From NCBI GenBank assembly GCA_016584305.1, contig JACEEZ010012762.1, positions 82,501-146,500 of the forward strand: DNA of 64,000 nt, in the 5' to 3' direction. The position numbers were made by a program, and so were the translations under genes. Position 1 is the first letter of the stretch. Each line of letters starts with the position of its first letter. Of the stretch, positions 46,803 to 59,789 are shown piece by piece. Source of the DNA: Chionoecetes opilio (lineage: Eukaryota > Arthropoda > Malacostraca > Decapoda > Majidae). The notes under the pieces were generated by a model. It worked only from the letters and a program-made list of their open reading frames with translations, searched no databases and was not told where the DNA came from.

Positions 46803-47748
46803 GTTGGGTTGTAGTAGTAGTAGTAGTAGGGTTGTGGAAAGGCATGGCAGTACCGAGCCTCATGTATGGGGCAGAGTGTATGAGGTGGACGGTAGGAGAG
46901 CTGGACAAGTTAGAGGTAGTACAGAACAGGGTAGGTAGACTTGCACTAGAGGCAAACAGGTATGTAGCAGTGGAGGCGATCAGGGGAGAGGCAGGGTGGA
47001 GTACCTTTGCGGAGAGAATAGGAAAGTCAGTGCTTAATTACAAAATCAGGCTTAGAAAAATGGATGAAAACAGGTGGGCTCGAAAAGTTTATGAGTGGAT
47101 AGGACAGAGTAGTAAATGGGATAGATCAAGCAGACGGTGGGAGAGGAAATGTGGGTTACAGGGTTTCACAGATAGGATACACCAGTCTAGTGAGGGGGAG
47201 TTAAAGCGAAAGGTGAAAGACCAAGTTCAGAGGCAGGGCAGGGAGATGTGGAGACAGAGGATGGAGGGTAAGAGTTCTCTGACTTGGTACAAGGGGAAGA
47301 CCACACCAAAGTGTGAGGTCTTTTATGATGGTAGCTTGGGGAGTAGTTTAATATTTAAAGCAGGACTAATCTCTGGAGGTCAATAGTAGAACATATAGAT
47401 GGCAAACGAGGAAGCAAGATATTCAAATGTGTATGGGTAACTAGATGAAACTGTATGAACTGTATTAATGTGTCCAAGGTATATGAGGAAGGAGCGCTTA
47501 TGCAATAGTGCCGGGAGGTAGCGGGATCATGGGATAGAGTGCAAGGGAACATAGATGGATATGGATTCTTTAGGTTTGAGTAGGTACAGGATAAAATAGA
47601 GATCATCGAAGGGTTAAGTATTTTTAGAAGGCTGGGAAAAAAGAGCAGAGAGTTAGGGTTCAACAAGTCCTGAGGAAGCCAGCCGGAAATTAGCTTTGAA
47701 CCGGGGTGAAAACCGCGGTTTAGCTCCCTGAAGAAGAAGAAGAAGCGA
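46803..47748 (+). pseudogene. LINE 3' part with (GAA)n tail
   Basis: A plus-strand frame at 46832-47386 reads WKGMAVPSLMYGAECMRWTV, LDKLEVVQNRVGRLALEANR, EAGWSTFAERIGKSVLNYKI: a non-LTR RT C-terminal domain of a third clade. It ends in GAAGAAGAAGAAG (47733-47748). The 5' side starts at a (TAG)n run. Confidence 0.8.
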
Positions 47749-48059
47749 AGTTTCAAAAACCGTTCACGGACCCGAGTTTCAGCGTTACCATTGGCACGAA
47801 AACCTTGAGACCAGGCCAAAGCGCAGTACTCAGAAACCCTTCGTCTCTACTCATGAGCAGTGGGTAGCTTGGGTAGAGTTTTCAGTCATAAACAATGGTC
47901 TGCCTTGGCCCTATTGTCTCTTGTGTAAGGGTTTTTCAATGCACAGAGTCGGAGTGGTGCAACGTCCTAAGGGCAACATATTGTGAACGATGCGTTCCGC
48001 GATCTAAAACTTGAAGATCCTTCACATAGCAGCTAGCTGAGTTTCATCGTCTTCTTGTA

Positions 48060-48420
<361 letters not shown>

Positions 48421-49150
48421 TTAAATTGCCTCGCCAGCTGAGTATGTTTGCAAACAAAAAACGGGGTTTTTGCGTTCCATTTGTGACACGCAACCCAACC
48501 CTGAACCCAGAACCCAACCCTGAACTGAAAGAGCTGGTTCATGCAGCTTGGGCACAAATGGAAGAGGCCTTTGGTAGCAATGTAAATTGTGTAGCGTTCA
48601 GTATCGTTCAGTAGGGAGAGTGCGGGGGGGAGGGGGTGACCGCTACTGAACGCAGCCCTGGCAGGTGTCACTCAGGGATTTGTAAGGTAAGGTCTTCAGT
48701 GCTTGAGGTGCTTAATGTGTTGGAGGCGATAAGGAGGCTGGCTGACGAAGTGGATGGCACAGAGGAGGTGGAAGATGCTGCAGAAAACTCTGACAATTCG
48801 AATAATGTGCAGACAATTCAAACTTCAGTTCAGATTATGGAAAGTTGGGAAATTGTTGAAAAATTTGAACTTGGCCTGAAACAGGTCGAATTATCCGAAG
48901 TTCGAATCATACAGGTTTGAATTAGAGAGGGTTTACTGTATTTGCTTTTTTGGGACTGGTTACTGCAATGGGCTTTTTATATAGTATTTTCATTTTTTCC
49001 CGTACCCAAGATCAGGATTCTTACAATAAGAGAACAAAATGGTTTAAGAGAAGGATGTTTGGATGAGTAAAAATAAAGCTTGATTGATTTTACTTATACC
49101 TAAAGTGAATAAACACAGACTTGAACCATCCTTGCTTGTGTTCCTGACAG

Positions 49151-49294
49151 CTGGACCGACATGGACAGGTCAAGGTCACGTTTGTTGACTACGGAAACCC
49201 CGAGGAGGTCAAAGTTCATGAGATCCGCACTCATCTCATGCACACCAACATTCCCATCCTCTGCTACAAGGCTGTGCTGCATAATGTTGTGCCC
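49151..49294 (+). CDS. Tudor-gene exon 12: second half of Tudor 3
   Basis: Forty-eight codons, residues 536-583: LDRHGQVKVTFVDYGNPEEV, then VHEIRTHLMHTNIPILCYKA. The V.FVDYGN motif is perfect. Acceptor GTTCCTGACAG at 49150, donor CCC|GTGAGT at 49295, phase 0. Directly downstream lies a 36-bp minisatellite that repeats acceptor-like TTGCAG|G motifs. Confidence 0.88.
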
Positions 49295-49320
49295 GTGAGT
49301 GTTATTGTGGTGTTGTGGTG

Positions 49321-49556
49321 CTTGCAGGCCTGGTAAGTGTGTACAGTGATATGGTGCTTGCGTGCAAGGGTGTGTACAGTGTTGTGGTGCTTGCGTGCAA
49401 GGGTAAGTGTGTACATACAGTGTTGTGGTGTTGCAGGGCAGGGGAAGTGTGTACAGTGTTGTGGTGTTGCAGGGCAGGGGAAGTGTGTACAGTGTTGTGG
49501 TGTTGCAGGGCAGGGGAAGTGTGTACAGTGTTGTGGTGTTGCAGGGCAGGGGCACC
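49321..49556. repeat. 36-bp minisatellite after exon 12
   Basis: Unit GTTGTGGTGTTGCAGGGCAG plus GGGAAGTGTGTACAGT; TTGCAGGG at 49431, 49467, 49503 and 49539, exactly 36 bp apart, with looser units before. The unit length is a multiple of 3, so all frames stay open. Each unit carries an acceptor-like TTGCAG|G. Confidence 0.93.
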
Positions 49557-49602
49557 CTTAGACATCAGATGATGGCGGCCCGACTTAAAGGTTCCTGCGC
49601 GC

Positions 49603-50985
49603 CTAGCCAAGGCCGTCTCAATCTATAAAGGCCTGCGCCTGAGATTTATGACGTCACGGACTGAGTCTGTACGAGGCCACCGAGATGACAAGTTTACCTA
49701 CCTAATTATATGTTTATCAGTATAAAAGATATATTGTTATCTTCGGAAATGTTTGTTCTATAATATTATCAAATAAAAACCCGTAAAACACACTAAAGAA
49801 ATGCCATTATGAGACACTCAAGAAATATGCATGAACTTAAACTCTTCACCATTTAATATTTTTCTCGAAAACATTTTACATGGAGAACATCAATAGAAGC
49901 GGAATTTAGTTAGCTTTCCATTGCTATATTTTGTTTTCTGATAAATGAATTAGCAGCATGCATAAATTAGCGTTAACTAAATACATAACATCATGAAATC
50001 GGGTAATTTCCTACCCAATTATATGTTTATCAGTATAAAAGATATATTGTTATCTTCGGAAATGTTTATTCTATAATATTATCAAATAAAAAACCGTAAA
50101 ACAGACTAAAGAAATGCCATTATGAGACACTCAAGAAATATGCATGAACTTTAACTCTTCGCCATTTAATATTTTGCTCAAAAACATTTTGCATGGAGAA
50201 TATCAATAGAAGCGGAATTTAATTAGCTTTCCATTGCTATATTTCGTTTTCTGATAAATGAATTAGAACCATACATAAATTAGCGTTAACTAACTAAAAG
50301 GATCATGAAATCGGGTAATTTTTCCCGATTGATGATGTTATTTACTTAGTTAACGCTAATGTATGTATGGTTCTAATTCATTTATCAGAAAACAAAATAT
50401 ATCAATGGAAAGCTAATTAAATTCAGCTTTTATTGATATTCTCCATGTAAAATATTTTCGAGCAAAATATTAAATGGCGAAGAGTTTAAGTTCATGCATA
50501 TTTCTTGAGTCTCATAATGGCATTTCTTTAGTGTTTTACGGTTTTTTATTTGATAATATTATAGAACAAACATTTCCAAAGATAACAGTATATCTTTTAT
50601 ACTGATAAACATATATTAGATAGGAAATTACCCGATTTCATGATGTTATGTATTTAGCTAACGCTAATTTATGCATGCTGCCAATTCATTTATCAGTAAA
50701 CGAAATATATCAATGGAAAGCGAATTAAATTCCGCTTCTATTCATATTCTCCATGTAAAATGTTTTTGAGCAAAATATTAAATGGCGAAGAGTTAACAGT
50801 GGGTGAAAGGTGGGTGCAATGAGAGCCGTACCGCCCGTACATCCTCACACGCAGAAAGCTCGGCTCCTACTGACTCGCATAGCAGACTCTGCTACTGACG
50901 TCACGTCCATCTCGCTCTCCCAGGCGCAGGCTTTTACATACAGACGGCTTTGGCCTAGCCCTCAGCTGAGCGCGCAGCATGGCAG
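49603..50985. mobile_element. Double-palindrome foldback element Z
   Basis: Outer inverted ends (CTAGCCAAGGCCGTCTC, AGGCCTGCGCCTGAG, GACGTCACG on the left; complement in 50830-50965). Inside, an AT-rich unit of about 325 bp occurs twice in direct order (49690-50014; 50015-50340) and then twice inverted (50340-50790), meeting at TTTTTCCCGATTGATGATG. Unit landmarks are those of foldback family Y. No coding capacity. Confidence 0.87.
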
Positions 50986-52198
50986 TTGTATTGTACGATG
51001 CGTCCAGTTTTCGGGTGGCGGTTATTTTAACACCACCTGAGCACCATATGTGCCTTCTTAGTTCACATATACCACGTATGTATCACATAATGTCATAATA
51101 AGTCAATTTCAAGTGTGATAAGTGGACATAGTAAAGTTTTCTTAATGAGGACAAGTGGCAGTCCGCCCTAGCGTCCCAGTAGCATATTCCCCACGCGTTG
51201 CCTATTTCGGCAGCTGGCTGCCCTCTACGCATGGCTGTAGCTCCGAAACTAACCACAGAATTTTCTTGAAAATAACCACATTGTGATTCCCACACAAAGT
51301 TACTATTATCATGGTGAACTGAAACCTAACCTAACCTAATTTAACGTTTTTCTAACCTTACCTAACCTAACCTAATTTAACGTTTTTCTAACCTTACCTA
51401 ACCTAGCGGTCTGCCGAAAAGGGAGAGTGCCTGGAGAATATGCGTCCCGGTAACCATGGCGACGAGCGGCCATGATGGAATTGTACCCCAACATAACGTA
51501 CACACGCACACCCAGCTGATGTCCTTTGTCCCTCAGTAATGACTCATGCGCATCCCCCGTCCCAACAAGCCTACACTTGAGGGTTGCCACGTATATAAGG
51601 CATATCCCATACCAATCGCAAGTCAATAGTTACCTTAGAACAGGAGTAAATAAGGTCTAAAAGTCGTGGTGCGATAAGCGGGTATAGTGTTTTTTTATCA
51701 CACTCCCCTACATCAGAGCTAGGCCCGCAGGACCGAAGGGGTTGCCGAGTATCACTACGTATTGACAACACCCTTACAAGTATCCCACACAAATTTCAAG
51801 CCACTAGCTACCATACGACCGGAGTAAATAAGGTCCTAAAGTCGCGGCGAAAAAAGTGGATAAGCTCGCGCCTCTAATCCACCCGCCCCCACCCGCTTGG
51901 CGAGCCAACGCAGTTGCCGGGTACCGCCACTGTTGCCCCACATATTAAGGAGTTCCCCATACCATTTTCAGGCCATTCCTTACCATAGAAGACGCATACC
52001 AGATTTTTAAATGGCGGACGCACAGGGTGTGTCGCTGGGACTGGACGTTACATACATATTGGACGCATCACGTGCGTCGCTGGGATCCAGCTGGTTAAGC
52101 ATTTCTTGTGACTAGTATGCCACCTAGCGCTAGATCTCTTAACCCAGAGCTCCAGGGTTGGAATCCCAGCAGGGCAAAGAAAGGCATTTGGGATCCAC
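50986..52198. repeat. Telomere-like tracts and a degenerate 176-bp tandem repeat
   Basis: 51326-51405 holds two copies of (CCTAA)n-TTTAACGTTTTTCTAACCTTA, the arthropod telomere pentamer at an interstitial site. From about 51610 a degenerate repeat of about 176 bp (CAAGTCAATAGTTACC, GGAGTAAATAAGGTC) recurs at 51787 and, partly, 51962. 52110-52180 looks loosely tRNA-like (B-box-like GGTTGGAATCC), not firm. Confidence 0.7.
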
Positions 52199-53492
52199 AT
52201 GATCTTTCATTTCATAGCCCCTAATTACTGTAAGAAAGTCGCCACATGTGTAATTCAAGAAGTTATGACCAGTATGAACAGTAAGGTTTTGTTGAATTAT
52301 CCATATGCTTTGTTTTCCCATGGTGCCGATCCTCCCATTGACAAAACCGTACCCTTTCACGAAGTCAGAGAGGCTGTAGCAAAGTTGAGGGGTGGAAAGG
52401 CAGCTTGTGTTTGTAATATCAGTATGGAGCTGCTCAAAGCTGGGGAGGAGGCCATGATCTGTGGGTTGCATGCTGTACTGACTGCCATGTGGCAATCGGG
52501 TACTATTCCTCCTGAATGGAAAAAGAGGCTGGTCGTCCCTATCTGGAAAGGGAAAGGGGACCATCAAGACTGCAACAATTACCACAGTATTACTAACACT
52601 GCTCAGCGTGTTAGGCAAGGTTCTTGCCCATTAATTATATTGCTGACATAGATCTGCAGTCATCTGCTGAAGCATCAGAGACCTCAGCAGTCTGGTTCAC
52701 GCTTGGTAAGTCAACAACGGTCCATATCCTATCGCTTCATGTCCTGGTGGAACGCCGACGTGAGCTTCGACAGGGGATGCTTGCAGCCTATGTTGATCTC
52801 AAAAAGGTGTTTGACTAAGTGCATCGTGAGTCACTGGGAGCTTGTACGACTTCGCGGGATTCCTACAAATATTATTGATTTGATGACTGGCCTGTACTCT
52901 AGGACTGAGAGTGCTGTGAAGTGTAGGTGAGGTGTATCCAGCTTTTTCCCTGTGAATACAGGAGTGAGGCAAGGGTGCATCCTTGCCCCATCATTTTTCA
53001 ACACTTGTATGGACATTGTATTGGGCAAAGTTGTAGATCAAAGTGATTTTGGAACATCTCCCGGCATTTTCAATCCAAAGCTGGCTGTTGTGTATATGTG
53101 CGCAACGACATCACCTGCTCTCGTGCCTACGGTCTTGAATCTAACGAATTTTCTACCATCTGGCTTAGATTTCAATGTCACTCTCTTACTAAATATATCT
53201 GTGCTGTATATCTCACCTAACTCCTCAGACTATGTAAAATTCTTAGACTATTTAACATCAAAAGTGCAGCACATCTCATCTCATTTTTCTTCAGCAGAAA
53301 TGTCCATTCTTGGGGATTTCAATGTTCACCACCATCATTGGCATCATTTATCATCTTATTTCACTGACCAACCTGGTGAACAAGATTACAGCTTTTCTAT
53401 CCTCCAAGACCTAGAGCAGCTGGTGCAGCACCCTACCCGTATTCCTGACCGCCTTGAAGACACGCCCAACATTCTTGATCTTTCCCTAACTA

Positions 53493-55669
53493 CAGTAAAA
53501 CCTCTCTTATTCGGACCTTCATTATTCTGACTTCGACATTATTCGGACCTCTTCCTCTTCCTCCTTTTTTAGAGGCCCAGCCAGCCAGGCAGAGCTTTTA
53601 TGATCCATCACTGAGCATATACTTAGTATACTGTAATGGTGGTTTCTTTGTTGTGTCCAAATGTTGTATTGGCAAGTGATCTGAGGCCATTGAGCCTTGG
53701 GCCCAGATCCAGCAATGGAGGTGGTATCTCCAGCTATTACCCGCTCTCCCACACCCTAGATATTATCTGCCCTTACTATCGTATCCAATAAGCCTCCCTC
53801 GGTAGGTAGTAAATGGGTAGGAAGGCCCTGACTGGCTTGGGCGAGTAATGACGTCATCAAACTTGTCATCAGTCACCAGCCAATGACAAACTGTTTCTAA
53901 AACTCTTCGATCAATCACAAGTCAACAAGACGTTTGACACGGCATTTAAAGGTCGTGTCACATGCACACTTTTACCGTTAGTGTTACGCCGTTACGGGGT
54001 GGTCACGGCAAGAATGTTTCCCCGTCACTGGCTACCCCGCCACCTCAACACTTTTAAATCACCCTTATTTAAGGTGATACGCGGTACTACACTGACCTGA
54101 ATAATGACACGTGTATATAACAGCTCACCATAATCACTACGATATATAATAACTAGTAATAAGACGTAAAACCCTGCCCACCCTGCTGGCGAGCGACCTG
54201 CCTCGCCTGGCGCCCTGCCTACCTCTCAGGACAACACGTTGTCATCCGCCTCACCTGTTCCTTCCTGAAGAAGACAGGTCAGATACCACGCCTGTCATAG
54301 CATTATAGGATATCACCAGGGATCATAAGGCTCCTCAAGGGGTCCTCACAGCGTCCTGACAGCCCTACAAACAACACCAAGAAGGAGGAGGAAATCTCCG
54401 CTATCATGATACTGCTGCCAGACGTAGGACTGACAGTGCTGTACACTACACCTGTGCAGTACTGTATTATGTAATTTTACTGTAGATTTATTTATTTACA
54501 TGATTTATCTTATGTTTATTGATATTTGCATGACTTAGAAATGTTCCATATGTTATAATGGAACCTATAATTACCATACCTATAATTTATTTTATTTTAT
54601 TATTTTATATATATACACATAGACTACTGTATACCTGGACTGCGCACGGAATATCGGCCTGTCGCACAAGGGCCTGTAATCGGAGGGCCGCTCGGATTCA
54701 TATATATATATATATATATATATACGGATCATATAGACTGGTTTATCAGTATATATGATATACTGTAATCTTCGTAAATGTTTGTTCTATAATATTATCA
54801 AATAAAAAAACAGTAAAACACGGTAAAGAAATGCCATTACGAAACCTGAAGAAATATGCATGAACTTAATATTCACTTCAACTCTTCGCCATTTAAAACT
54901 TTGCGAGTCAACTTTTATCATGAAGGGTATCAATAGAAGCGCAATTATATTAGCTTTCCATTGTTATATTTCTTTATCTGATAAATGAATTAGAACCATG
55001 CATAAATTAGCGTTAACTAAATAAATAAAATCATCAATCGGGTAATTTTCCCGATTGATGTTATTTATTTAGTCAACGCTAATTTATGCATGGTACTAAT
55101 TCATTTATCAGATAAAGAAATGTATAAGTAAATAAAGAACATCATCAGTCGGGAAAATTACCCGATTGATGATTTTATTTATTTAGTTAACGATAATTTA
55201 TGCATGGTTCTAATTCATTTATCAGATAACGAAATATAGCAATGGAAAGCTAATAAAATTGCGCTTCTATTGATACCCTTCGTGATAAAAGTTGACTCGT
55301 AAAGTTTTAAATGGCGAAGAGTTAAGTGAATATTAAGTTCATGCATATTTCATTCATAGTCTCGTAATGGCATTTCTTTTGCGTGTTTTACTGTTTTTTA
55401 TTTGATAATATTATAGAACAAACATTTACGAAGATTACAGTATATCATATATACTGATAAACCAGTCTATATGACAGTCCATAGACCACTATATCTTTTT
55501 GTCGGGCGCCCCGCAGGCCCCTATGCAGCCCCGCAATTCAAAACATTGTCTCGAGTGCAGTCCAGGTATACAGTGGTCTATGATATACATAATCCCCCCA
55601 TTATTCGGACCTATGCATTACTCGGACCACTACTTGGTCCAATTAGTCCGAATATGAGAGGTTTTACTG
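53493..55669. mobile_element. Tigger-like element, TIR family E, in the endonuclease frame
   Basis: 2177 bp, TA|CAGTAAAACCTCTCTTATTC ... complement|TA. Removing it and one TA rejoins the Jockey-like frame exactly (SLTT|NPSAYSVK). Contains a module shared with families B and C, and the foldback Y palindrome. No transposase. Confidence 0.9.
54600..55595. mobile_element. Complete foldback family Y element
   Basis: Outer ends TAGACTACTGTATACCTGGA (54620) and the complement near 55560-55580. Long arms 54730-55045 and 55150-55472 with a partial third inverted segment between (55046-55112). Core motif AATCGGGTAATTTTCCCGATT, itself a palindrome. AT-rich; no frame. Confidence 0.85.
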
Positions 55670-56669
55670 TACTAACCCTTCTGCTTACTCTGTGAAACTA
55701 TATATTCCCTGTTGGGTTCTTCTGATCACAATCTTATTTATGTAACCTGTCCTATTGCTCCGGTGCTGCCCACCTAAGCGGAGGTGCTTCTGGCATTTCA
55801 ACTCAGCTAAGTTGGAAGACCTAAGGCAGTACTACTCTGATTTTCCATGGAATAATTACTGTTTCCATGTCAGAGACCCATCTCTTTGTGCAGAGTGCAT
55901 AACTGAGGTCATAGTCTCTGGCATGGAGGCGTACATTCCACACACTTTCTCTAATCCTAAAGCCCGTCAACCTTGGTTTAACTCTGCTTGTTCTCATGCT
56001 GTCCGGGATAGAGAGGCGGCTCACAAACGGTAGCGTAAGCATCCATCTCCTGAAACTCATGCCCTTTATATTTCTGCCCGTAATCATGCCAAATCTTTAC
56101 CTCAACTTACCAAAAACTCCTTCATTCATAGAAAATGTCAATCTTTTTTAATCTAATTCCTCTCGTGACTTCTGGCATCTAGCTAATAATATCTCTAACA
56201 ATTTTTCTTCTTCATCTTACCCTCCTATGCTTCACCCAGATGGCTCCATATCATAAACTTTTAATAGAGTCTGGCACAAATCTTTAATTTACAAACTACC
56301 CTAATTCGGTTTCTATCCATCTCTCTGTACCTTTATCTTAAGTTTCCTTTCAAACTGTTCTATTGCAGCTACTGTAGACGGACATTGTTCTTCTCCTAAA
56401 TCTATCAATAATGGTGTTCCCCTGGTGATCTAAGTCTAACTCAAAGCCCTATCCACTCCTACGCTGATGATTCTACCCTGCATTTTTCAACGCCGTTTAT
56501 TAGACGTCCAACTCAACAGGAACTAAGTGATTCACGGAGAGATGCCACCGAGCGCCTAACTTCTGATCTTTCTATAATTTCTGATTGGGACAAAGCAAAC
56601 CTTGTTTTTTTCAATGCCTCAAAAACCCAATTTCTTCACCTATCTACTCGACAAAACCTACCAGATAAC

Positions 56670-57895
56670 CAAAGGTGGGCACCAAACCGTTAATCCGTTA
56701 ATCGTTAATTAGCGAAGTTAACATTTTCGTTAACGATTTAACTTTTAATTTAACTTAGGAAATCATTATCGGACTAATTAACTTCCGTTACATTTAACTA
56801 ACGTTAACTCAAGTCCGCTAACCCAATTTTTTTAAGTTTTATACTAATATTGTTAATTTTAAGTTTTTTTGCACCCTTTTCTTACTCTAAAAGCCTTTAA
56901 AAACCTAATACAGGGCCGAAACTATGAAATCTGACTTTTTTAGGTTTTTTAAAAGTTAAAACTAAAATCTGCCTTTTTTTTTCAACTCTAAAGCAAAAAA
57001 AAACTAGTTTTGGGGTTCTAAAGCCCTTAAAAAACGCCTTAAAGGCTGATTTTATAGTTTTGGCACTTTTCAAAGGTGTTTTTAGGTGTTTTTAGAACAA
57101 AAACTGATTTTTTGTTTTTTTTCTATAATAAAAATTAACGTTACCGGTTTATCGATAACTTCCGTTACATTTTTAAAGAATTAACTGATTAACGGTTATC
57201 GAAGTTAATTTTTTGGTTAACCCCTTCACTGCGGCTATTACAAATACGGTCTCTCAGCTATTTAAGGGTTCACTGCGGCTGGTACATATATGGTTTCTGT
57301 ATTTAAACTGTGCGCTCAATGATATTATGGGTCAATATTCGTTGTGATAGGCTTGTATGGCAACAGTGTCAAGTGTGGCGATATAATAGAACCTCTTTTT
57401 CTGCTTGCGTGAGCTAGTGTGACTAATAAGGTCAAGCGGTACAGTACGACGTGTTGACGCTGCCGCGCCCTCTACTTCAATGGCGTGGCTAAATAGTCAA
57501 GATATTCAATACATTCTTGATGGATATAAAACAGAAGTATGAATGAATGAATGAATGCATGAATGAAGCATTTATGTACCAAAATAAGCTGTATTATGTT
57601 GAGTAGAAAGTAGTTTCATTGTGCGTCTGGCAACACGGTCACGGCCCTGTTGCTGCACTTTGACATAACTCTTCACTAAGCTGGTAGCCTCCACCAAGAC
57701 GAAACGTAGATTTTCTGGTATGGAATGAGCATCCTATTCATTTAGGCACTTTAAAATATGATCAGTAATTATTTTATATTTTAATTAAACCTGCCGCACA
57801 CGGGGGTAGGCCTATGAATTTGATATCCGCAGTGAAGGGGTTAACGGATTAACGGTTAACAAAGTTAAATTTTTTATTAACGGCGCCCACCACTG
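56670..57895. mobile_element. hAT-like MITE in Jockey-like LINE
   Basis: Perfect 8-bp duplication CAGATAAC (56662-56669, 57896-57903). Ends CAAAGGTGGGC(A)CC and complement of CAGTGGTGGGCGCC. 602 bp without the nested piggyBac-like MITE and one TTAA. Interior has GTTAACG/CGTTAAC-type inverted words and poly(T). The LINE frame resumes after it. Confidence 0.92.
57221..57840. mobile_element. piggyBac-like MITE, 620 bp, copy 2
   Basis: TTAA|CCCCTTCACTGCGG ... CCGCAGTGAAGGGG|TTAA, inverted relative to 27593-28212 and exactly the same length, with high identity over the whole span (AATTATTTTATATTTTAATT, GTCAAGCGGTACAGTACGAC). Confidence 0.93.
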
Positions 57896-58845
57896 CAGAT
57901 AACTATGCCCTCTTCTTCAACGACACTCAACTATCTCCTCCTTCCACAATGAACATTCTTGGACTATCCTTTACTAAAAATCTGAACTGGAAATCTCACA
58001 TCTCATCTCTTGCTAAAACAGCTTCGAAGAAGTTAGGTGTCCTTTGGCGACGAGTCCTTTTATTCTCCCTCCCAGTTGCTTGTGCTCTACAAGGGCCTTA
58101 TCCGCCCATGTATGGAGTATATCTCACATGTTTGTGGGGGATTCACTCATACAGTTCTCCTAAACAGTTGAGTCAAAAGCTTTTTGTCTCATCAACTCCC
58201 CTCTTCTGACTGACTGTCTTCAATCTTTAAATCACCGCCGCAATGTTGCTTCTCTTGCTATCTTCTACCGTTATTTTCATGCTCACTGCTCTTCTGAACT
58301 TGCTAACTGCGTGCCTCCCCACCTCCCACGGCCTCGCTGCACAAGACTTTCATTCTACTTATTCTCAATCTTATTCTGTCCATCTTCCTAATGCAAGAGT
58401 TAATCAGTATCTTTACTCTTTCATCCCTTTCACTGGTAAACTCTGGAACTCTTTTCCTGTTTCTATTTTTCCACCTACCTACGAGTTAAATATTTTCAAG
58501 AAAAGAGTGACAAGACACCTCCTGAACTAAATTGACCCACTCCCCTTCCTTTATTCTCTTACTGTCTTCTTTATGGGGACTGGCAACTAAGCGGGCTTTG
58601 TGTTCCCTCTTTTTGTTGTGCCCTTGGCCAGTCCTTTGTGACGTAAATTTAAGAGAAATAAAAAACACCAAGATCATTGATCTTGTTTTTGCCAATGATG
58701 CAGTTCTTTTTGCTGAGTCGCTGGAGGTCCTGCTGGTGATGGCTCTCGAGGCGCTGCACGAGGAAGCAAAGCCTTTGGGACTTGATGTCTCCTGGCTCAA
58801 GACCAAGGTCCAGGTGTTTGGATGCTTACTAGATAAAATAGAATA

Positions 58846-59789
58846 CAGGGAGGTCCCGAAGATACGAGCAGTTAGGTTCCACCTGGCATACTCGTAAAGC
58901 GAAATCTCGTATAACGAAACGCATAACTAATGGTAACATATAGGTTTGGTTCCAGGACCAGGACCCCATCAATTAAAAAAGAAGAAAAAAGACATGTTTT
59001 TCAAGCTAAAATAAACTATAGCAGACACAACAAACACAGCGTCTATATTACCTACACTGTACTACCTATTCTGTAGAAAAAGCATTCTGAAAGAGAAAAT
59101 AGCACACAAAATAACATAACTGCACATTAATTAAACATAAAACATGCATAACACTCACAAGTGGTAATGTTGTGTGGGGAGACAGGAAGCTGGCAAGTAG
59201 CCAGCGGAGAGTCCCTGTTTTCTCTCTCCGAGGCTCGAGAGAAAACAGGGGTGACTGCGTTTGCAGGGATGACTGGGATAGAGTTCTTTCCCCTGCCCTT
59301 GATCACTTGGGGGAAGAGGAAAAATCCTCGGTGCTAAAAATACGTTGTATGTAGGCTACTGTTGGGGACGCCGCGTGATACACTTAGACTCGAGAGGGTA
59401 GGGTAGGTAAGGGACAAGGGAGGGGTGCGCAAACGTCTTCCACTGCCCACAAACTCGTCTCTGCGCATCTGAATCATTGTACATCGTCCAGGGATGTGAA
59501 TTTTCGTAGGCCACATTGTCGTACCGAATCACCAGAATTATCATATTTTCAGATTGATTAATTATCGTACAACCTTAGGTAAAATTATATAGTCAGTAAA
59601 AGACTTTATAATTTTAGTTAATAACTTTTAATTTACTTTAGTAAATAACTTGGTAATTTTATTCTCACCCCAGTTTGAATGTCGTAGCATTGGATTTTCG
59701 ATCTCGTATATTGAAAATAGACCCTTATTTACACATCTCGTATCATCGGATTCCCGTATATCGAATGCTCGTATATCGGGACCTCCCTG
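58846..59789. mobile_element. TIR family A element, copy in LINE
   Basis: 944 bp, TA|CAGGGAGGTCCCG ... CGGGACCTCCCTG|TA. Opposite orientation to 12414-15072. The host LINE continues directly across the site (CTAGATAAAATAGAATA|GTCTG). Confidence 0.9.

Larger units (their letters stand above)
53045..58639 (+). pseudogene. Jockey-like LINE inserted in the crab-type LINE
   Basis: Plus strand. Endonuclease domain from about 53060 ([20 protein letters not shown] with the catalytic GDFN.HH motif; [14 protein letters not shown]), linker and RT from 55672 (NPKARQPWFNSACSHA, HSYADDSTLHF-like box at 56460), C-terminus from 57949 (MNILGLSFTKNLNWKSHISS to the end). Interrupted by a family E element (53493-55669) and a hAT-like element (56670-57895). 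5'-truncated. Confidence 0.85.

Noticed and set aside
49315..49628. Several overlapping Cys/Val/Gly frames on both strands
   Set aside because: The 36-bp repeat unit is a multiple of three, which keeps all frames open; intronic minisatellite.
52110..52180. tRNA-like or SINE head upstream of a LINE
   Set aside because: A B-box-like word with one mismatch and no convincing A box; kept only as a note.
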